Notes: generated by a model from the letters alone, not told the origin. Counted from the first letter of the stretch, positions 26,641 to 35,724 are shown. The stretch: DNA of 64,000 nt from Paludifilum halophilum (GCF_002245355.1 NZ_NOWF01000004.1:62001-126000); one strand, 5' to 3'. A program made the numbers and translations.

Positions 26641-28242
26641 ATGGAGAAATTGAGGATCGATCCGGAGAAAATCGCCTGTGCGCGTCAGGCGGCGGGTCAA
26701 ATCGCCGCCGATGTGGACCGCTATATCGGAGAGCGCACGACAGTAGCGGTGGAGCGGACCGTCCTTCGCCTGATGGGTGTGGATGGAGTGGATGCCGAAG
26801 GGGTGCCCTTGCCTAATGTGGTCGTGGACCATTTAGAGGAAAAGGGTGTATTAGGATTGGGAGCCGCGTACTGGGTGGTCAATGCCTTGATCCAGGACGG
26901 AGGGAGTCCACAGAAGATGGCGGAGCGAGTGGCGGCGGGACGGTTGGATCTGACGGAACTGCCTCGTGAGGAGGAAGAAACGCTTCGCCGGCGGGGGGAA
27001 GAATTGGCCCGGGAGGGGCTGAACCGGGTACGGGCCCGTCGAATCCAGAGAGACCGGCTGGTCGGCGAATGGGGGGAAGGGCGGCAACCTTATCTGTACG
27101 TGATTGTGGCTACCGGAGACATTTATGAAGATGCCATTCAAGGAAAATCCGCCGCTCGCCAGGGAGCGGATATTGTCGCCGTCATTCGCAGTACCGGTCA
27201 GAGCCTGATCGACTACGTTCCCTACGGAGCCACCCGGGAAGGATACGGAGGGACCTACGCCACCCAGGAGAACTTTCGCATCATGCGTAAAGCGTTGGAT
27301 GAAGCGGGAGAAGAGGTGGGCCGTTATATCCAGCTGTGTAATTACTGTTCCGGGTTGTGCATGCCGGAGATCGCTGCCATGGGCGCATTGGAACGGCTCG
27401 ATGTCATGCTGAACGACGCTTTGTACGGAATCTTGTTTCGGGACATCAATATGCAGCGGACCTTGATCGATCAGGCCTTTTCCCGGATGATCAACGGGTA
27501 TGCCGGAATTATGATCAATACCGGCGAGGATAACTACCTGACTACCGCTGATGCCGTGGAATCCGCTCACACCGTGTTGGCTTCCCAATTTATCAACGAA
27601 CAGTTTGCTCGTCTTTCCGGCCTTCTTCCCGCACAGATGGGACTGGGCCACGCCTTTGAGATCAATCCGGATCTGGAGGACGGATTTCTGCTGGAACTGG
27701 CCCAAGCCCAACTTTCCCGGCAAATATTTCCTGAAGCGCCTCTCAAGTACATGCCGCCCACCAAGTATATGACAGGCAATATCTTTAAAGGGCATATCCA
27801 GGATGCGATGTTTAATCTGGTCAGTATTTTGACGGGGCAAGGGGTGCAATTGCTGGGGATGATGACCGAAGCGATGCACACTCCGCACATCCACGACCGG
27901 AAACTGGCTATCGAAAATGCCCAATACATCTTTAACAACGCCCGCCATCTCGGGGAAGAAATTCAGTATCGGCCTGGGGGGCGCATCGAGGGACGGGCGG
28001 AGGAGGTTTTGGAGCGAGCCTTATCCATGCTGGAGGAAGTGGAAAAAATCGGCTTGTTTCAGGCTTTGGAGCGGGGAATGCTGGCCGATGTGAAGCGGAG
28101 CATCACCGGGGGCAAAGGACTTACCGGGGTGTTAACCAGGGAAACGGGATACTATAACCCTTTTGAAGAGGAATTGCGGCGGCGGGTGGGACTTCCGCAA
28201 CGGGAGGGTTGGTTCCATGAACGTGGACTTCACGCGGATTAA
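26641..28242 (+). CDS. kamD: Lysine 5,6-aminomutase, alpha subunit
   Basis: A 533-residue subunit of the adenosylcobalamin- and PLP-dependent enzyme that turns L-beta-lysine into L-erythro-3,5-diaminohexanoate (and D-lysine into 2,5-diaminohexanoate). The TIM-barrel signature segments IVAVIRSTGQSLIDYVPYGA and NYCSGLCMPEIAAMGALERL are those of KamD/OraE-like alpha subunits. Length matches the clostridial enzyme. ATG at 26641 follows GGAAGGGGGG. Its 3' end overlaps kamE by 26 bases, typical of stoichiometric subunits. Confidence 0.95.
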   Translation: MEKLRIDPEKIACARQAAGQIAADVDRYIGERTTVAVERTVLRLMGVDGVDAEGVPLPNVVVDHLEEKGVLGLGAAYWVVNALIQDGGSPQKMAERVAAGRLDLTELPREEEETLRRRGEELAREGLNRVRARRIQRDRLVGEWGEGRQPYLYVIVATGDIYEDAIQGKSAARQGADIVAVIRSTGQSLIDYVPYGATREGYGGTYATQENFRIMRKALDEAGEEVGRYIQLCNYCSGLCMPEIAAMGALERLDVMLNDALYGILFRDINMQRTLIDQAFSRMINGYAGIMINTGEDNYLTTADAVESAHTVLASQFINEQFARLSGLLPAQMGLGHAFEINPDLEDGFLLELAQAQLSRQIFPEAPLKYMPPTKYMTGNIFKGHIQDAMFNLVSILTGQGVQLLGMMTEAMHTPHIHDRKLAIENAQYIFNNARHLGEEIQYRPGGRIEGRAEEVLERALSMLEEVEKIGLFQALERGMLADVKRSITGGKGLTGVLTRETGYYNPFEEELRRRVGLPQREGWFHERGLHAD

Positions 28243-28978
28243 ACCCTATGGGGATACGATGAACGATGGAGCGGTCCAGCTGAGCTTTTCCCTCCCTGTC
28301 CCCTGCGGGGAAGAAGCCCGGGAAGCCGCCCGCAGGCTGGCCTCCCAAATGGGGTTGGAGGAACCCCAAGTCTACCATATGGCGGATTTGGGGGAGAACT
28401 TCACTTATTTCATTGTATACGGAGCATGTATTCATACGGTTGATTTCTCTTCGATTCGAGTACCTAAAGTGGATTCAAAACAGATGGATTATTACCGGAT
28501 TAATCAATTCATCCGGGAACGGATCGGGCGTAAAGTGGTGGTGATCGGAGCCTGCACCGGCACGGACGCCCACACGGTCGGCATCGATGCCATCATGAAC
28601 ATGAAGGGATACGATGGGGAATACGGTTTGGAACGATACCCGGAGATGGAAGCTTACAACCTGGGCAGCCAGGTACCCAACGAGGAAATGTTGGCCAAGG
28701 CGATGGAACTGAATGCCGATGCTCTGCTTGTGTCCCAGGTGGTTACCCAGAAAGGGGTTCATATCGCCAATTTAACCAACTTAGTGGAATTGGCCGAGGC
28801 GGAAGGGATCCGGAACCGGCTCCTCCTTATTTGCGGCGGACCCCGCATCAATCACGAAATGGCTCTGGAACTGGGATACGACGCCGGTTTCGGCCCCGGC
28901 TCCCTCGCCCCCGATGTCGCCTCCTATATCGTTCACGAGCTGGAGCGCCGAATCAGAGAAAAAGCTAAAGCCCGGTAA
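28217..28978 (+). CDS. kamE: Lysine 5,6-aminomutase, beta subunit (B12-binding)
   Basis: A 253-residue subunit carrying the cobalamin Rossmann domain. The B12 base-off motif DAHTVG places the cobalt-ligating His at residue 119. Lys130 in IMNMKGYDGE corresponds to the Lys that holds PLP as internal aldimine; the 11-residue spacing equals that of the clostridial enzyme (His133/Lys144). The N-terminal 90 residues form the dimerisation domain (DFTRIKPYGDTMNDGAVQLS). It is the last gene of the kam operon and is followed by a terminator at 29118. Confidence 0.95.
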   Translation: MNVDFTRIKPYGDTMNDGAVQLSFSLPVPCGEEAREAARRLASQMGLEEPQVYHMADLGENFTYFIVYGACIHTVDFSSIRVPKVDSKQMDYYRINQFIRERIGRKVVVIGACTGTDAHTVGIDAIMNMKGYDGEYGLERYPEMEAYNLGSQVPNEEMLAKAMELNADALLVSQVVTQKGVHIANLTNLVELAEAEGIRNRLLLICGGPRINHEMALELGYDAGFGPGSLAPDVASYIVHELERRIREKAKAR

Positions 28979-29117
28979 CCGGTGAAAAACGGAATTCGAA
29001 CATTTGTTCTTGTATCAGAGAGATGGATGTCGTATAATGAATGTATCTTCTCACTGTTGGACCTTCCGGAATAGAGGTTTGACAGCTCCTTTCACTTTTT
29101 GATCCTGTTTATTTGTT

Positions 29118-29147
29118 AAATGGCTTCGGCCATTTTCTTTTTTTATA
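29118..29147 (+). terminator. Terminator of the kam operon
   Basis: AAATGGC-TTCG-GCCATTT, a 7-bp stem with a stable TTCG tetraloop, followed by TC and seven T. Confidence 0.88.
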
Positions 29148-29163
29148 AAATTTTATTGATTTA

Positions 29164-29199
29164 GAGACACCCCGAACCAGAAAAGGCTCAGGGTGTCTC
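29164..29199 (-). terminator. Terminator of the leftward matrixin operon
   Basis: GAGACACCC / GGGTGTCTC flank an 18-base loop. Read leftward, the stem is followed by an AT-rich tract. It lies 23 bases past the stop of the gene at 29222. Confidence 0.7.
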
Positions 29200-29221
29200 A
29201 GTGTACGAATCGTCGGATCCC

Positions 29222-29773
29222 TTATTTTTTGATGTCGGTGATCAATTGGTTTTTGCTTTGTAATCCGGCCAATCCTTTTTCCACTTCTGCAGGAGGTGTC
29301 ACGCGTTGGCCCTCCACTTGAAATTTTCCCTGGTAAGCACCGACGATCACATAACTTTCCTCATTCGTGACAGGTCCTTCGTAGGTTCTCAGGAAGAGAA
29401 CATAGTCCTGTTCTTTTTCCATCACCCGGTTGTGTTCGACGGTCCAATGTTTCCCCTCACGCATTCCGCCGGTTTCCAATACGCGAATCACTTTGGACTT
29501 CGGCTTTCCGGCGAGGATGGAACCAACCTTTACCCGGCTCAGTGTAAACGGAACACCCTGATGATTCCATGTCCTTTTGTTCAGGGTCTTTCCTTCGATA
29601 ATCAAATCGGCTTCTTTTTTCAATTCATCAACATCGGAATAGGTATGGGGGATCGAAACCCCCATGTCCACTTCCTTCGGGGCGAAAAAGGAAAAGTAGA
29701 CGCCCCCGATCAGTAAGGCTCCCAAGAAGAAAACAGCGAGCGGATACATCTTTCCTTTGATGCTGTCCATCAT
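29222..29773 (-). CDS. Hypothetical membrane-anchored exported protein
   Basis: A 183-residue protein with one N-terminal membrane helix (about 9-30) and a soluble domain outside. The domain is beta-rich and contains EADLIIEGKTLNKRTWNHQG and EKEQDYVLFLRTYEG, a pattern seen in small exported proteins of unknown function from Bacilli. AAGGAGGAACC precedes the ATG. It lies 23 bases downstream of a secreted matrixin protease on the same strand, so the pair is probably an operon. It might be an inhibitor, immunity or partner protein of the protease, but the sequence does not show that. Confidence 0.65.
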   Translation of the reverse strand: MMDSIKGKMYPLAVFFLGALLIGGVYFSFFAPKEVDMGVSIPHTYSDVDELKKEADLIIEGKTLNKRTWNHQGVPFTLSRVKVGSILAGKPKSKVIRVLETGGMREGKHWTVEHNRVMEKEQDYVLFLRTYEGPVTNEESYVIVGAYQGKFQVEGQRVTPPAEVEKGLAGLQSKNQLITDIKK

Positions 29774-29796
29774 CGGTTCCTCCTTTTTTTCTGCGG

Positions 29797-30309
29797 TTAA
29801 TAGATGGCGTTGACCCCGGCGATGTCGTCACGGGTGGGGCTGTAGACCGTGCGTCCGTCATTGGAGTACATCACAGCTCCGCCCCGTCCCAAGCTGTCTT
29901 CGTGGGCCAGACCGATCGCATGCCCCAGTTCGTGAGTAATCACGCCCTTTCGTTGGAGCGAGGAGTAGCTGTCAGTGTAATGCGTGTTGATTTGGATGTC
30001 CGCTTTCAGAATGGTACGGCCGGATACCTGACTCAAGTTGCACAATCCGCTCCAGGAAACGTTTCCGAAATTCCCGGCGGTGGTGGTGATCCCCGCGTTG
30101 GATCCGCCGTAGGTGAGATTGACCGGTGTCGACCGGTTCCAATCGTTTTTACCGTTTTCGCATTGGGTGGTGTAATCCCCGTGCATGTCGCATTCGTAGG
30201 AGATGGAGGTGCTGGACCATTGGTATCCCCACAGATTGTAAGCGAAAGCGGGGGTCCAGGAACCGAAGACGAGAACAGCCAAACCAAGCAGAAGGGTCAG
30301 TTTTTTCAT
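29797..30309 (-). CDS. Secreted matrixin-family metalloprotease
   Basis: A 170-residue protein with a signal peptide ending near AFA (residues 1-24). The catalytic domain carries the metzincin zinc motif HELGHAIGLAH near residue 130, followed by the Met-turn AVMYS. Three Cys occur in the mature chain. It is minimal for a matrixin, without a propeptide cysteine switch or hemopexin repeats. AAAGGAG precedes the ATG at 30309. It would act outside the cell on protein substrates. The next gene is an unknown membrane protein that may work with it. Confidence 0.88.
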   Translation of the reverse strand: MKKLTLLLGLAVLVFGSWTPAFAYNLWGYQWSSTSISYECDMHGDYTTQCENGKNDWNRSTPVNLTYGGSNAGITTTAGNFGNVSWSGLCNLSQVSGRTILKADIQINTHYTDSYSSLQRKGVITHELGHAIGLAHEDSLGRGGAVMYSNDGRTVYSPTRDDIAGVNAIY

Positions 30310-30524
30310 GAAGAATACTCCTTTACCTATTTTTCCTACATTCGAATAATTCCTTATAAGGAATCTCAATCCTTCCCGATGAGATTTTTTATTAAAAAAA
30401 TAAAAGGTAATAAAAAAGAAAGAATATTGGTTTTTCTCCCTGTTTGTTACATTTACGTTTCCGATCACCCTTTCTATAATGGTTGGGGGCCCAAGGGTTC
30501 TCGGATTTCAACGGAGGGATGATA

Positions 30525-31097
30525 ATGGAAAGCATCGGTGTGTTTTGTGGATCCAGTTCCGGGTCGGCTCCTGTCTACACCCAGGGTGCAAAAGATCTCG
30601 GCAAAGCATTGGCAGAAGCCGATACAACACTGGTTTACGGTGGGGCCAGTGTCGGCTTAATGGGAGTCCTTGCGGATACCGTCCTCGAAAATGGTGGAGA
30701 GGTTATCGGAGTGATTCCAAAGAACCTGGTGGACCGGGAGATCGCTCATACGAAATTGACCGATCTGCATATCGTCGATTCGATGCATGAACGGAAAGCC
30801 TTGATGTCGGAGCTCTCCGATGGGTTTATCGCGTTGCCCGGCGGGAGCGGAACGCTGGAAGAGTTTTTTGAAGTCTATACATGGGCGCAATTGGGCCACC
30901 ACCAAAAACCTTACGGATTGCTCAATATCCATGGCTTTTATGATCCTTTGATTCAATGTTTGACCCATATGACCCGGGAAGGATTTTTGAAGGAAGCGTA
31001 TCGAACCATGGTCCTTTCTGAAACGGAACCCCGGCGGCTACTCAACCGGTTCGATCAATATCAGGCTCCTGGAGTGGTGAAATGGGTGGACGCGTGA
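30525..31097 (+). CDS. LOG family protein (nucleotide 5'-monophosphate phosphoribohydrolase)
   Basis: A 190-residue Rossmann-fold enzyme. The catalytic signature PGGSGTLEEFFEVYTWAQLG near residue 105 and the N-terminal VFCGSSSGSAPVY define the LOG/TIGR00730 group. Members hydrolyse the N-glycosidic bond of AMP or cytokinin-type nucleotides; the bacterial role is often nucleotide salvage. B. subtilis YvdD is a homologue. ATG at 30525 follows GGAGGG. It stands alone, with a terminator at 31111. Confidence 0.9.
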   Translation: MESIGVFCGSSSGSAPVYTQGAKDLGKALAEADTTLVYGGASVGLMGVLADTVLENGGEVIGVIPKNLVDREIAHTKLTDLHIVDSMHERKALMSELSDGFIALPGGSGTLEEFFEVYTWAQLGHHQKPYGLLNIHGFYDPLIQCLTHMTREGFLKEAYRTMVLSETEPRRLLNRFDQYQAPGVVKWVDA

Positions 31098-31110
31098 GCC
31101 ATTTGTCACG

Positions 31111-31160
31111 AAAAGTAATTCGCCTACCGGTTGGGGAGCCTGGGGCGGATTACTTTTTTT
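31111..31160 (+). terminator. Terminator after the LOG gene
   Basis: AAAAGTAATTCGCC / GGCGGATTACTTTT, a 14-bp stem with one G-T pair and a 19-base loop, ending in seven or more T. Confidence 0.85.
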
Positions 31161-31302
31161 GGATCCGATGCGGGGACTCGACATTCTTTCGATCGGACAG
31201 TACGATGGAATGGGTGCCTTTTGGACATGGTCCGATCCCTCGATTTCAAAAAACGGAATGTTTTGATTGAATGCAGATAACTTTCGGCCCGCCTGAAAAA
31301 AA

Positions 31303-31320
31303 TGAATGAATACCCACTCA
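31303..31320 (+). promoter_or_regulatory. FadR-like operator upstream of fadF
   Basis: TGAATGAATACCCACTCA matches the B. subtilis FadR consensus TGAATGANTANTCATTCA at 14 of 16 defined positions. A TACAAT hexamer follows at 31329-31334 and could be the -10 element. FadR is a TetR-type repressor released by long-chain acyl-CoA; fadF belongs to its regulon in B. subtilis. No fadR gene of the B. subtilis type is visible here. Confidence 0.6.
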
Positions 31321-31511
31321 TTTTGTGTTACAATCATTGCAAACCGATCATTGCCAAGGTTCTGTCAGCATCCGTTGAAACCGCTGTCAATCCGTTGGGT
31401 TCGGTGCCGCAGAGGATATGAAAACAGCTTCGCTCTTGAAAAGTTCGGGGCGCTTTCCCAGTGGAAGGACGCTCTTTTCAGACAGAAATCCGAGTAAAGG
31501 AGTGGAAAACG

Positions 31512-33614
31512 GTGGATGCTTGGCAAATCGCCAACCTGATTTTATTTATCGCTGTTGTCGGATACGGGGTATACCTATTCGCCCGGGTGGTATACACCCG
31601 TTACATGTACGTTCGTCTAGGAAAGCCAGTGGACTTTTCCGGGGATATGAAAGCCCGTTTCAACGAAGTTTGGGTGAATGTGTTCGGACAGAAGAAACTT
31701 TTAAAGGATAAGAAGAGCGGGTTCATGCACGTGGTTATGTTTTACGGGTTTATCATCATCCAGTTTGGAGCGATTGACCTGTTTATCAAAGGGTTGGCTC
31801 CGGGCAGCCATTTGCCTGTGCCCGCTTATCCTGCCTTCACTTTTTTACAGGAGATTACGACCTTTGCTGTTCTATTGGCGACGGGTTACGCTTTTTACCG
31901 CCGATTTATCGAAAAATTGGCCCGCCTCAAAAGAGGATGGAAAGCGGGATTAGTTGTGATTTTCCTGACCGCTTTGATGTTCACCATTCTGATGAGTGCC
32001 GCCTTTGAACAGCTGTGGCTGGGTCATCCGGTTTCCTGGGCGACTCCGATCTCCTCCGCGATCGCCGTCCTTTTTACCTGGATGTCCTCGCAAGCGGCCG
32101 GTGTGATGTTTTATATTTTCTGGTGGGCTCACGCTCTGGTACTGCTGGCCTTCGCGGTGTATGTGCCTCAGTCGAAGCATTTTCACCTGTTGGTGGCACC
32201 GATCAACGTCTTTTTGAAGCGGCGGGAGGCTCCAGCTAAGCTGAAACCGATCGATTTTGAAGATGAGTCACTCACGGAGTACGGCATCGGCAAGATTGAG
32301 AACTTCAACCAAAAACAGCTGATCGATTTGTATGCCTGCGTGGAGTGCGGCCGTTGCACCAATGTCTGTCCCGCTTCCGGGACCGGGAAAATGTTGTCTC
32401 CGATGGACCTTTTGGTTAAGATGAGGGACCATTTGACGGAAAAAGGGGCGGCGATCACTTCCCGTTCCCCCTGGATGCCCTCCTTTGCTTTCAGCGGACC
32501 CAACGCGGCGGCGGAAGTGGCGGCAACCAGGGAAGAAGACGGCTCCTACGAGTACCCCGTGGCATTGATCGGCGACGTGATTACCGAAGAGGAGCTCTGG
32601 GCCTGTACCACTTGCCGTAATTGTGAAGACGCTTGCCCCGTCGCCAACGAGCACGTGGATAAAATTATCGATATGCGCCGTCATCTGGTTCTGACTCAAG
32701 GGAAGATGGATGCAGAGGCGACCCGTACTTTCCAAAACATTGAACGACAAGGAAACCCCTGGGGAATCAGCCGCAAAGAGCGGGATAAGTGGCGCGACGG
32801 ATTGGACGAAGAGATCAGGGTTCCGACGGTGAAAGAGGAGAAGGATTTTGAATATCTGCTCTTTGTCGGCTCGATGGGTTCTTATGACAAGCGAAGCCAG
32901 AAGATCACCCGGTCCCTGGCCCGATTGTTAAACCATGCCGGCGTCAAATTCGCCATCTTGGGCAACAAGGAGAAAAACTCCGGCGATACCGCCCGCCGGA
33001 TGGGCAACGAATTCCTGTTTCAGCAACTGGCGACGGACAATATCGCCCTGTTCCGGAAACATAAAGTGAAAAAGATCGTGACCCCCGACCCTCACGCCTA
33101 TAACGTTTTTAAGAACGAATATCCTGATTTCGGGCTGGAGGATGCGGAGGTATACCATCACACCCAACTGCTGGCCAAACTGGTTCGGGAAGGGCGGATC
33201 CGCCCGAGCCGGGAAGTGAAGGAACGGGTCACTTATCACGATTCCTGTTATTTGGGTCGTTACAACGAGGAATACGACGCTCCCCGATTCCTGTTCCAGT
33301 CGATCCCCGGCATCGAGCTGGTCGAGATGGAACGCAACCGGGAAAACGGTATGTGCTGTGGAGCCGGCGGCGGGATGATGTGGCTGGAGGAGGATTCCGG
33401 TGTACGGGTGAACACCGCCCGGACGGAACAGGCCCTCTCTGTCGAGCCGAGCCTGATCGGCAGTGCCTGTCCTTACTGCCTGACCATGATGAGTGATGGG
33501 ACCAAAGCCAAGGAAATGGAAGACGATGTGAAGACGATGGATGTGGCTGAAGTGTTGGCCCTCTCCGTCGACTTCGATCAAAAACCGGATCCGGTGGCTG
33601 AGGGCGTTCGGTGA
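31512..33614 (+). CDS. fadF: FadF: heterodisulfide reductase-like iron-sulfur membrane oxidoreductase
   Basis: A 700-residue protein. The N-terminal third has about five membrane helices (heme-b NarI-like region). Residues about 270-400 carry two 4Fe-4S motifs, CVECGRCTNVCP and CTTCRNCEDACP. The C-terminal half has two CCG-type cysteine clusters (YHDSCYLGRYN, MCCGAGGGMMW and SACPYCLTMM). This is the FadF/YwjF architecture, proposed to pass electrons from acyl-CoA dehydrogenases via ETF to the quinone pool. GTG at 31512 is chosen for AAAGGAG upstream. In B. subtilis it lies in fadF-acdA-rpoE, the same neighbourhood as here. An upstream FadR-like operator supports a fatty-acid role. Confidence 0.93.
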   Translation: MDAWQIANLILFIAVVGYGVYLFARVVYTRYMYVRLGKPVDFSGDMKARFNEVWVNVFGQKKLLKDKKSGFMHVVMFYGFIIIQFGAIDLFIKGLAPGSHLPVPAYPAFTFLQEITTFAVLLATGYAFYRRFIEKLARLKRGWKAGLVVIFLTALMFTILMSAAFEQLWLGHPVSWATPISSAIAVLFTWMSSQAAGVMFYIFWWAHALVLLAFAVYVPQSKHFHLLVAPINVFLKRREAPAKLKPIDFEDESLTEYGIGKIENFNQKQLIDLYACVECGRCTNVCPASGTGKMLSPMDLLVKMRDHLTEKGAAITSRSPWMPSFAFSGPNAAAEVAATREEDGSYEYPVALIGDVITEEELWACTTCRNCEDACPVANEHVDKIIDMRRHLVLTQGKMDAEATRTFQNIERQGNPWGISRKERDKWRDGLDEEIRVPTVKEEKDFEYLLFVGSMGSYDKRSQKITRSLARLLNHAGVKFAILGNKEKNSGDTARRMGNEFLFQQLATDNIALFRKHKVKKIVTPDPHAYNVFKNEYPDFGLEDAEVYHHTQLLAKLVREGRIRPSREVKERVTYHDSCYLGRYNEEYDAPRFLFQSIPGIELVEMERNRENGMCCGAGGGMMWLEEDSGVRVNTARTEQALSVEPSLIGSACPYCLTMMSDGTKAKEMEDDVKTMDVAEVLALSVDFDQKPDPVAEGVR

Positions 33615-33623
33615 CGATCGTTC

Positions 33624-33664
33624 AATCCTCCAAAGGAGGCTTTCTCCTTTGGAGGATTTTTCAT
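33624..33664 (+). terminator. Terminator after fadF
   Basis: Perfect 15-bp stem AATCCTCCAAAGGAG / CTCCTTTGGAGGATT, 5-base loop, followed by a T-rich tail. Confidence 0.92.
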
Positions 33665-33800
33665 TTTATAAGTAGGCCCTTGGTCCTGTTTTTATATTGG
33701 ATCTGATTTTTAAATTGATGCCGTCTGGGGGGTGTGCTAGGGTTGGGTGGGGCAATCCTTCCTTTTCGCCTGAAAATCCAGCATAGGATAGGTTCCCATC

Positions 33801-35543
33801 ATGAATGATCACTACAGGGTGCTGGGTATCGACCGGGATGCATCCCCGGATGAGTTAAAAAGGGCTTATCGCCGGCTGGTGCAAACCTATCATCCGGATG
33901 TGAACCCGTCTCCGGAAGCGGAGGAGAGGTTGAAGGAAGTCCGTGAAGCTTACGAGGCTTTGAACCGTATCGGTCCGGAGGAGACAGAGTGCGGCAACGG
34001 GATGATGGATGAGAGCGGATTTGCCTTCGAAACAGCGGGAGAGAATCGCTCCTTTGAACGTGACGGATCGGCGAAAGGGGCTTCAGAGGCTGGGGAATCG
34101 GGTGTAAATCCTTCAGATGGTTTCGATATATCCGATCGAAAAAGACAGAAACCGACGGCTGTGGGAGGGGCATTTATTTTATTATTCGTTTTATTAACGG
34201 CCTGCGGTCTCTATGTTCAGTTCTTTTCGGAATCGAACCATCTGGTTTTGACCCGTGAAGGGCGGCAATGGAAGCTGGATCTGAATCAGATCGGATACGA
34301 TGGGGAGAATGCGTCCAGTATCGACGAAAAACAGTTTGATCGTTGGTTGGACCAGGTTCGGAAGGAGGTGGACCGGCCGGCTGAAAACGCTGAAGTCAAG
34401 CGATTGGGGGATCCGATCCGGCCGGGGCGCAAGGGAAAAGTCATGGATGTGGAGATGATCCGGGAGAAGTGGTTGCCGATCCTGCCGAAACTGGTTAACC
34501 GGCCGCAGTCCATTCCCATGAAGGTTGATAGGCCGACGGTGACGAAAAAGGATTTACAGCGAGTGGACCAAAAGCGGTTAAGCTCTTATACGACCTATTT
34601 TGATGGAAGCAATCAGTCCCGGATCCACAATATTCGCCTTTCCGGGAAGGCTTTAAACAATCGTGTCCTCAATCCCGGCGAGATTTTCTCATTTAACCGG
34701 GAGGTGGGGCCCCGAACCAGGGAGCGGGGCTACCTCCCCGCCCCTTCTGTTGTCGAAGGGAAGTACTGTAGCGGTGTTGAGGGGGGCGTTTGCCAGACTT
34801 CTTCCACTTTATTCAACAGTGTGGATCGGGCAGGATTGACGGTTGTTTCCCGCTTTTCGCATTTCAATACAGACACTTATGTATCGGCGGAACGGGATGC
34901 TACGGTATCCTGGGAACGTCTGGACTTTCGTTTTCGCAACCCCTTGCAGGAACCCATCGTTCTGAAAATCCAGGTAAAAGATGAGTCGATCACCGTCCAG
35001 GTATACTCCACCCCGGAAGCGAAAACGGAGATTCGCCACATAAAAAACGCTCCTCGAACTCCCGAATATGCGGGCCCGGACCAACCTTCGGCGGAACCTG
35101 ATTCGGATGACAGCGAAGGGGGCGATTCCCGTGATGAAGATGAAAATGGGGACGGCGAGGCATCCGGCGAGGAGGAAAGAGAAGCAAGCTCCTCCACTGG
35201 AGGAAGCAGGACCGGTTCATCCACCGGGGGCGATTCCGACGATGCAACGGAAGGCCGTAATGAAAACGGCGAATCCGCCAACGGGGACGAAGGCGACACG
35301 ACGCCCGATGAGAATGACGATACCGGTTCCACCGGCGAAGACAGCGGTGGAGAGTCCGAAACCGGCGGTGAAGGAGGTTCCGATTCCGGAGAAGATGACG
35401 GTGGGGCTTCCGAAGGTGATGATGAAAACCCGGATGGCGACCGTGATTCCACCGGCGGAGATTCCGGTACGGATAACCCGGGGAGTGACGCCGATGATTC
35501 AGAGGGTACGGCCGCCTCGGATCCATCACGTCAGACCTGTTGA
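33801..35543 (+). CDS. J-domain / membrane anchor / VanW-domain fusion protein
   Basis: A 580-residue protein with an unusual arrangement. Residues 2-60 are a J domain with the essential HPD at 31-33 ([18 protein letters not shown]). A linker follows, then one membrane helix (about 121-141). Residues about 260-405 form a VanW domain ([45 protein letters not shown]), found in exported proteins linked to the cell wall. The last about 150 residues are a low-complexity Ser/Gly/Asp/Glu/Thr tail. With Lys/Arg before the helix, the J domain is predicted cytoplasmic and VanW outside. J domains stimulate DnaK. It is monocistronic between two terminators. The ribosome site is weak. Confidence 0.85.
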   Translation: MNDHYRVLGIDRDASPDELKRAYRRLVQTYHPDVNPSPEAEERLKEVREAYEALNRIGPEETECGNGMMDESGFAFETAGENRSFERDGSAKGASEAGESGVNPSDGFDISDRKRQKPTAVGGAFILLFVLLTACGLYVQFFSESNHLVLTREGRQWKLDLNQIGYDGENASSIDEKQFDRWLDQVRKEVDRPAENAEVKRLGDPIRPGRKGKVMDVEMIREKWLPILPKLVNRPQSIPMKVDRPTVTKKDLQRVDQKRLSSYTTYFDGSNQSRIHNIRLSGKALNNRVLNPGEIFSFNREVGPRTRERGYLPAPSVVEGKYCSGVEGGVCQTSSTLFNSVDRAGLTVVSRFSHFNTDTYVSAERDATVSWERLDFRFRNPLQEPIVLKIQVKDESITVQVYSTPEAKTEIRHIKNAPRTPEYAGPDQPSAEPDSDDSEGGDSRDEDENGDGEASGEEEREASSSTGGSRTGSSTGGDSDDATEGRNENGESANGDEGDTTPDENDDTGSTGEDSGGESETGGEGGSDSGEDDGGASEGDDENPDGDRDSTGGDSGTDNPGSDADDSEGTAASDPSRQTC

Positions 35544-35598
35544 GAACTGAAAACAAAGTCCGACACGGCTTCTCGACCATGGAGCGAAGCCCGGAACC

Positions 35599-35634
35599 AA
35601 TCCCCGAGTGACGAAAAGTCTCTCGGGGATTTTT
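35599..35634 (+). terminator. Terminator after the J-domain/VanW gene
   Basis: AATCCCCGAG / CTCGGGGATT (35599-35608, 35622-35631) followed by a T run. Confidence 0.85.
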
Positions 35635-35658
35635 GGATCGTGTTGCTTACCCCCGTAA

Positions 35659-35681
35659 GGGTGGCAGGCCGACGGAGATCC
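35659..35681. repeat. Second copy of the 18530 repeat end
   Basis: GGGTGGCAGGCCGACGGAGA plus TCC, matching the left end of the 18530-18656 element at 20 of 23 positions. No opposing arm is evident here. It lies between a terminator and the thl promoter region. Confidence 0.45.
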
Positions 35682-35724
35682 CCAAGGAGCATCATGATTT
35701 CCAATAGAAATTACCGAAACATTC

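Noticed and set aside
35000-35500. CRISPR-like or tandem DNA repeats
   Set aside because: The GA/GC-rich repetition encodes a low-complexity protein tail and has no regular unit or spacer pattern.
34877-35580. Ser/Pro- or His/Arg-rich frames opposite the tail of the J-domain/VanW gene
   Set aside because: They are reverse-frame images of the low-complexity Asp/Gly/Ser tract and have no independent start signals.
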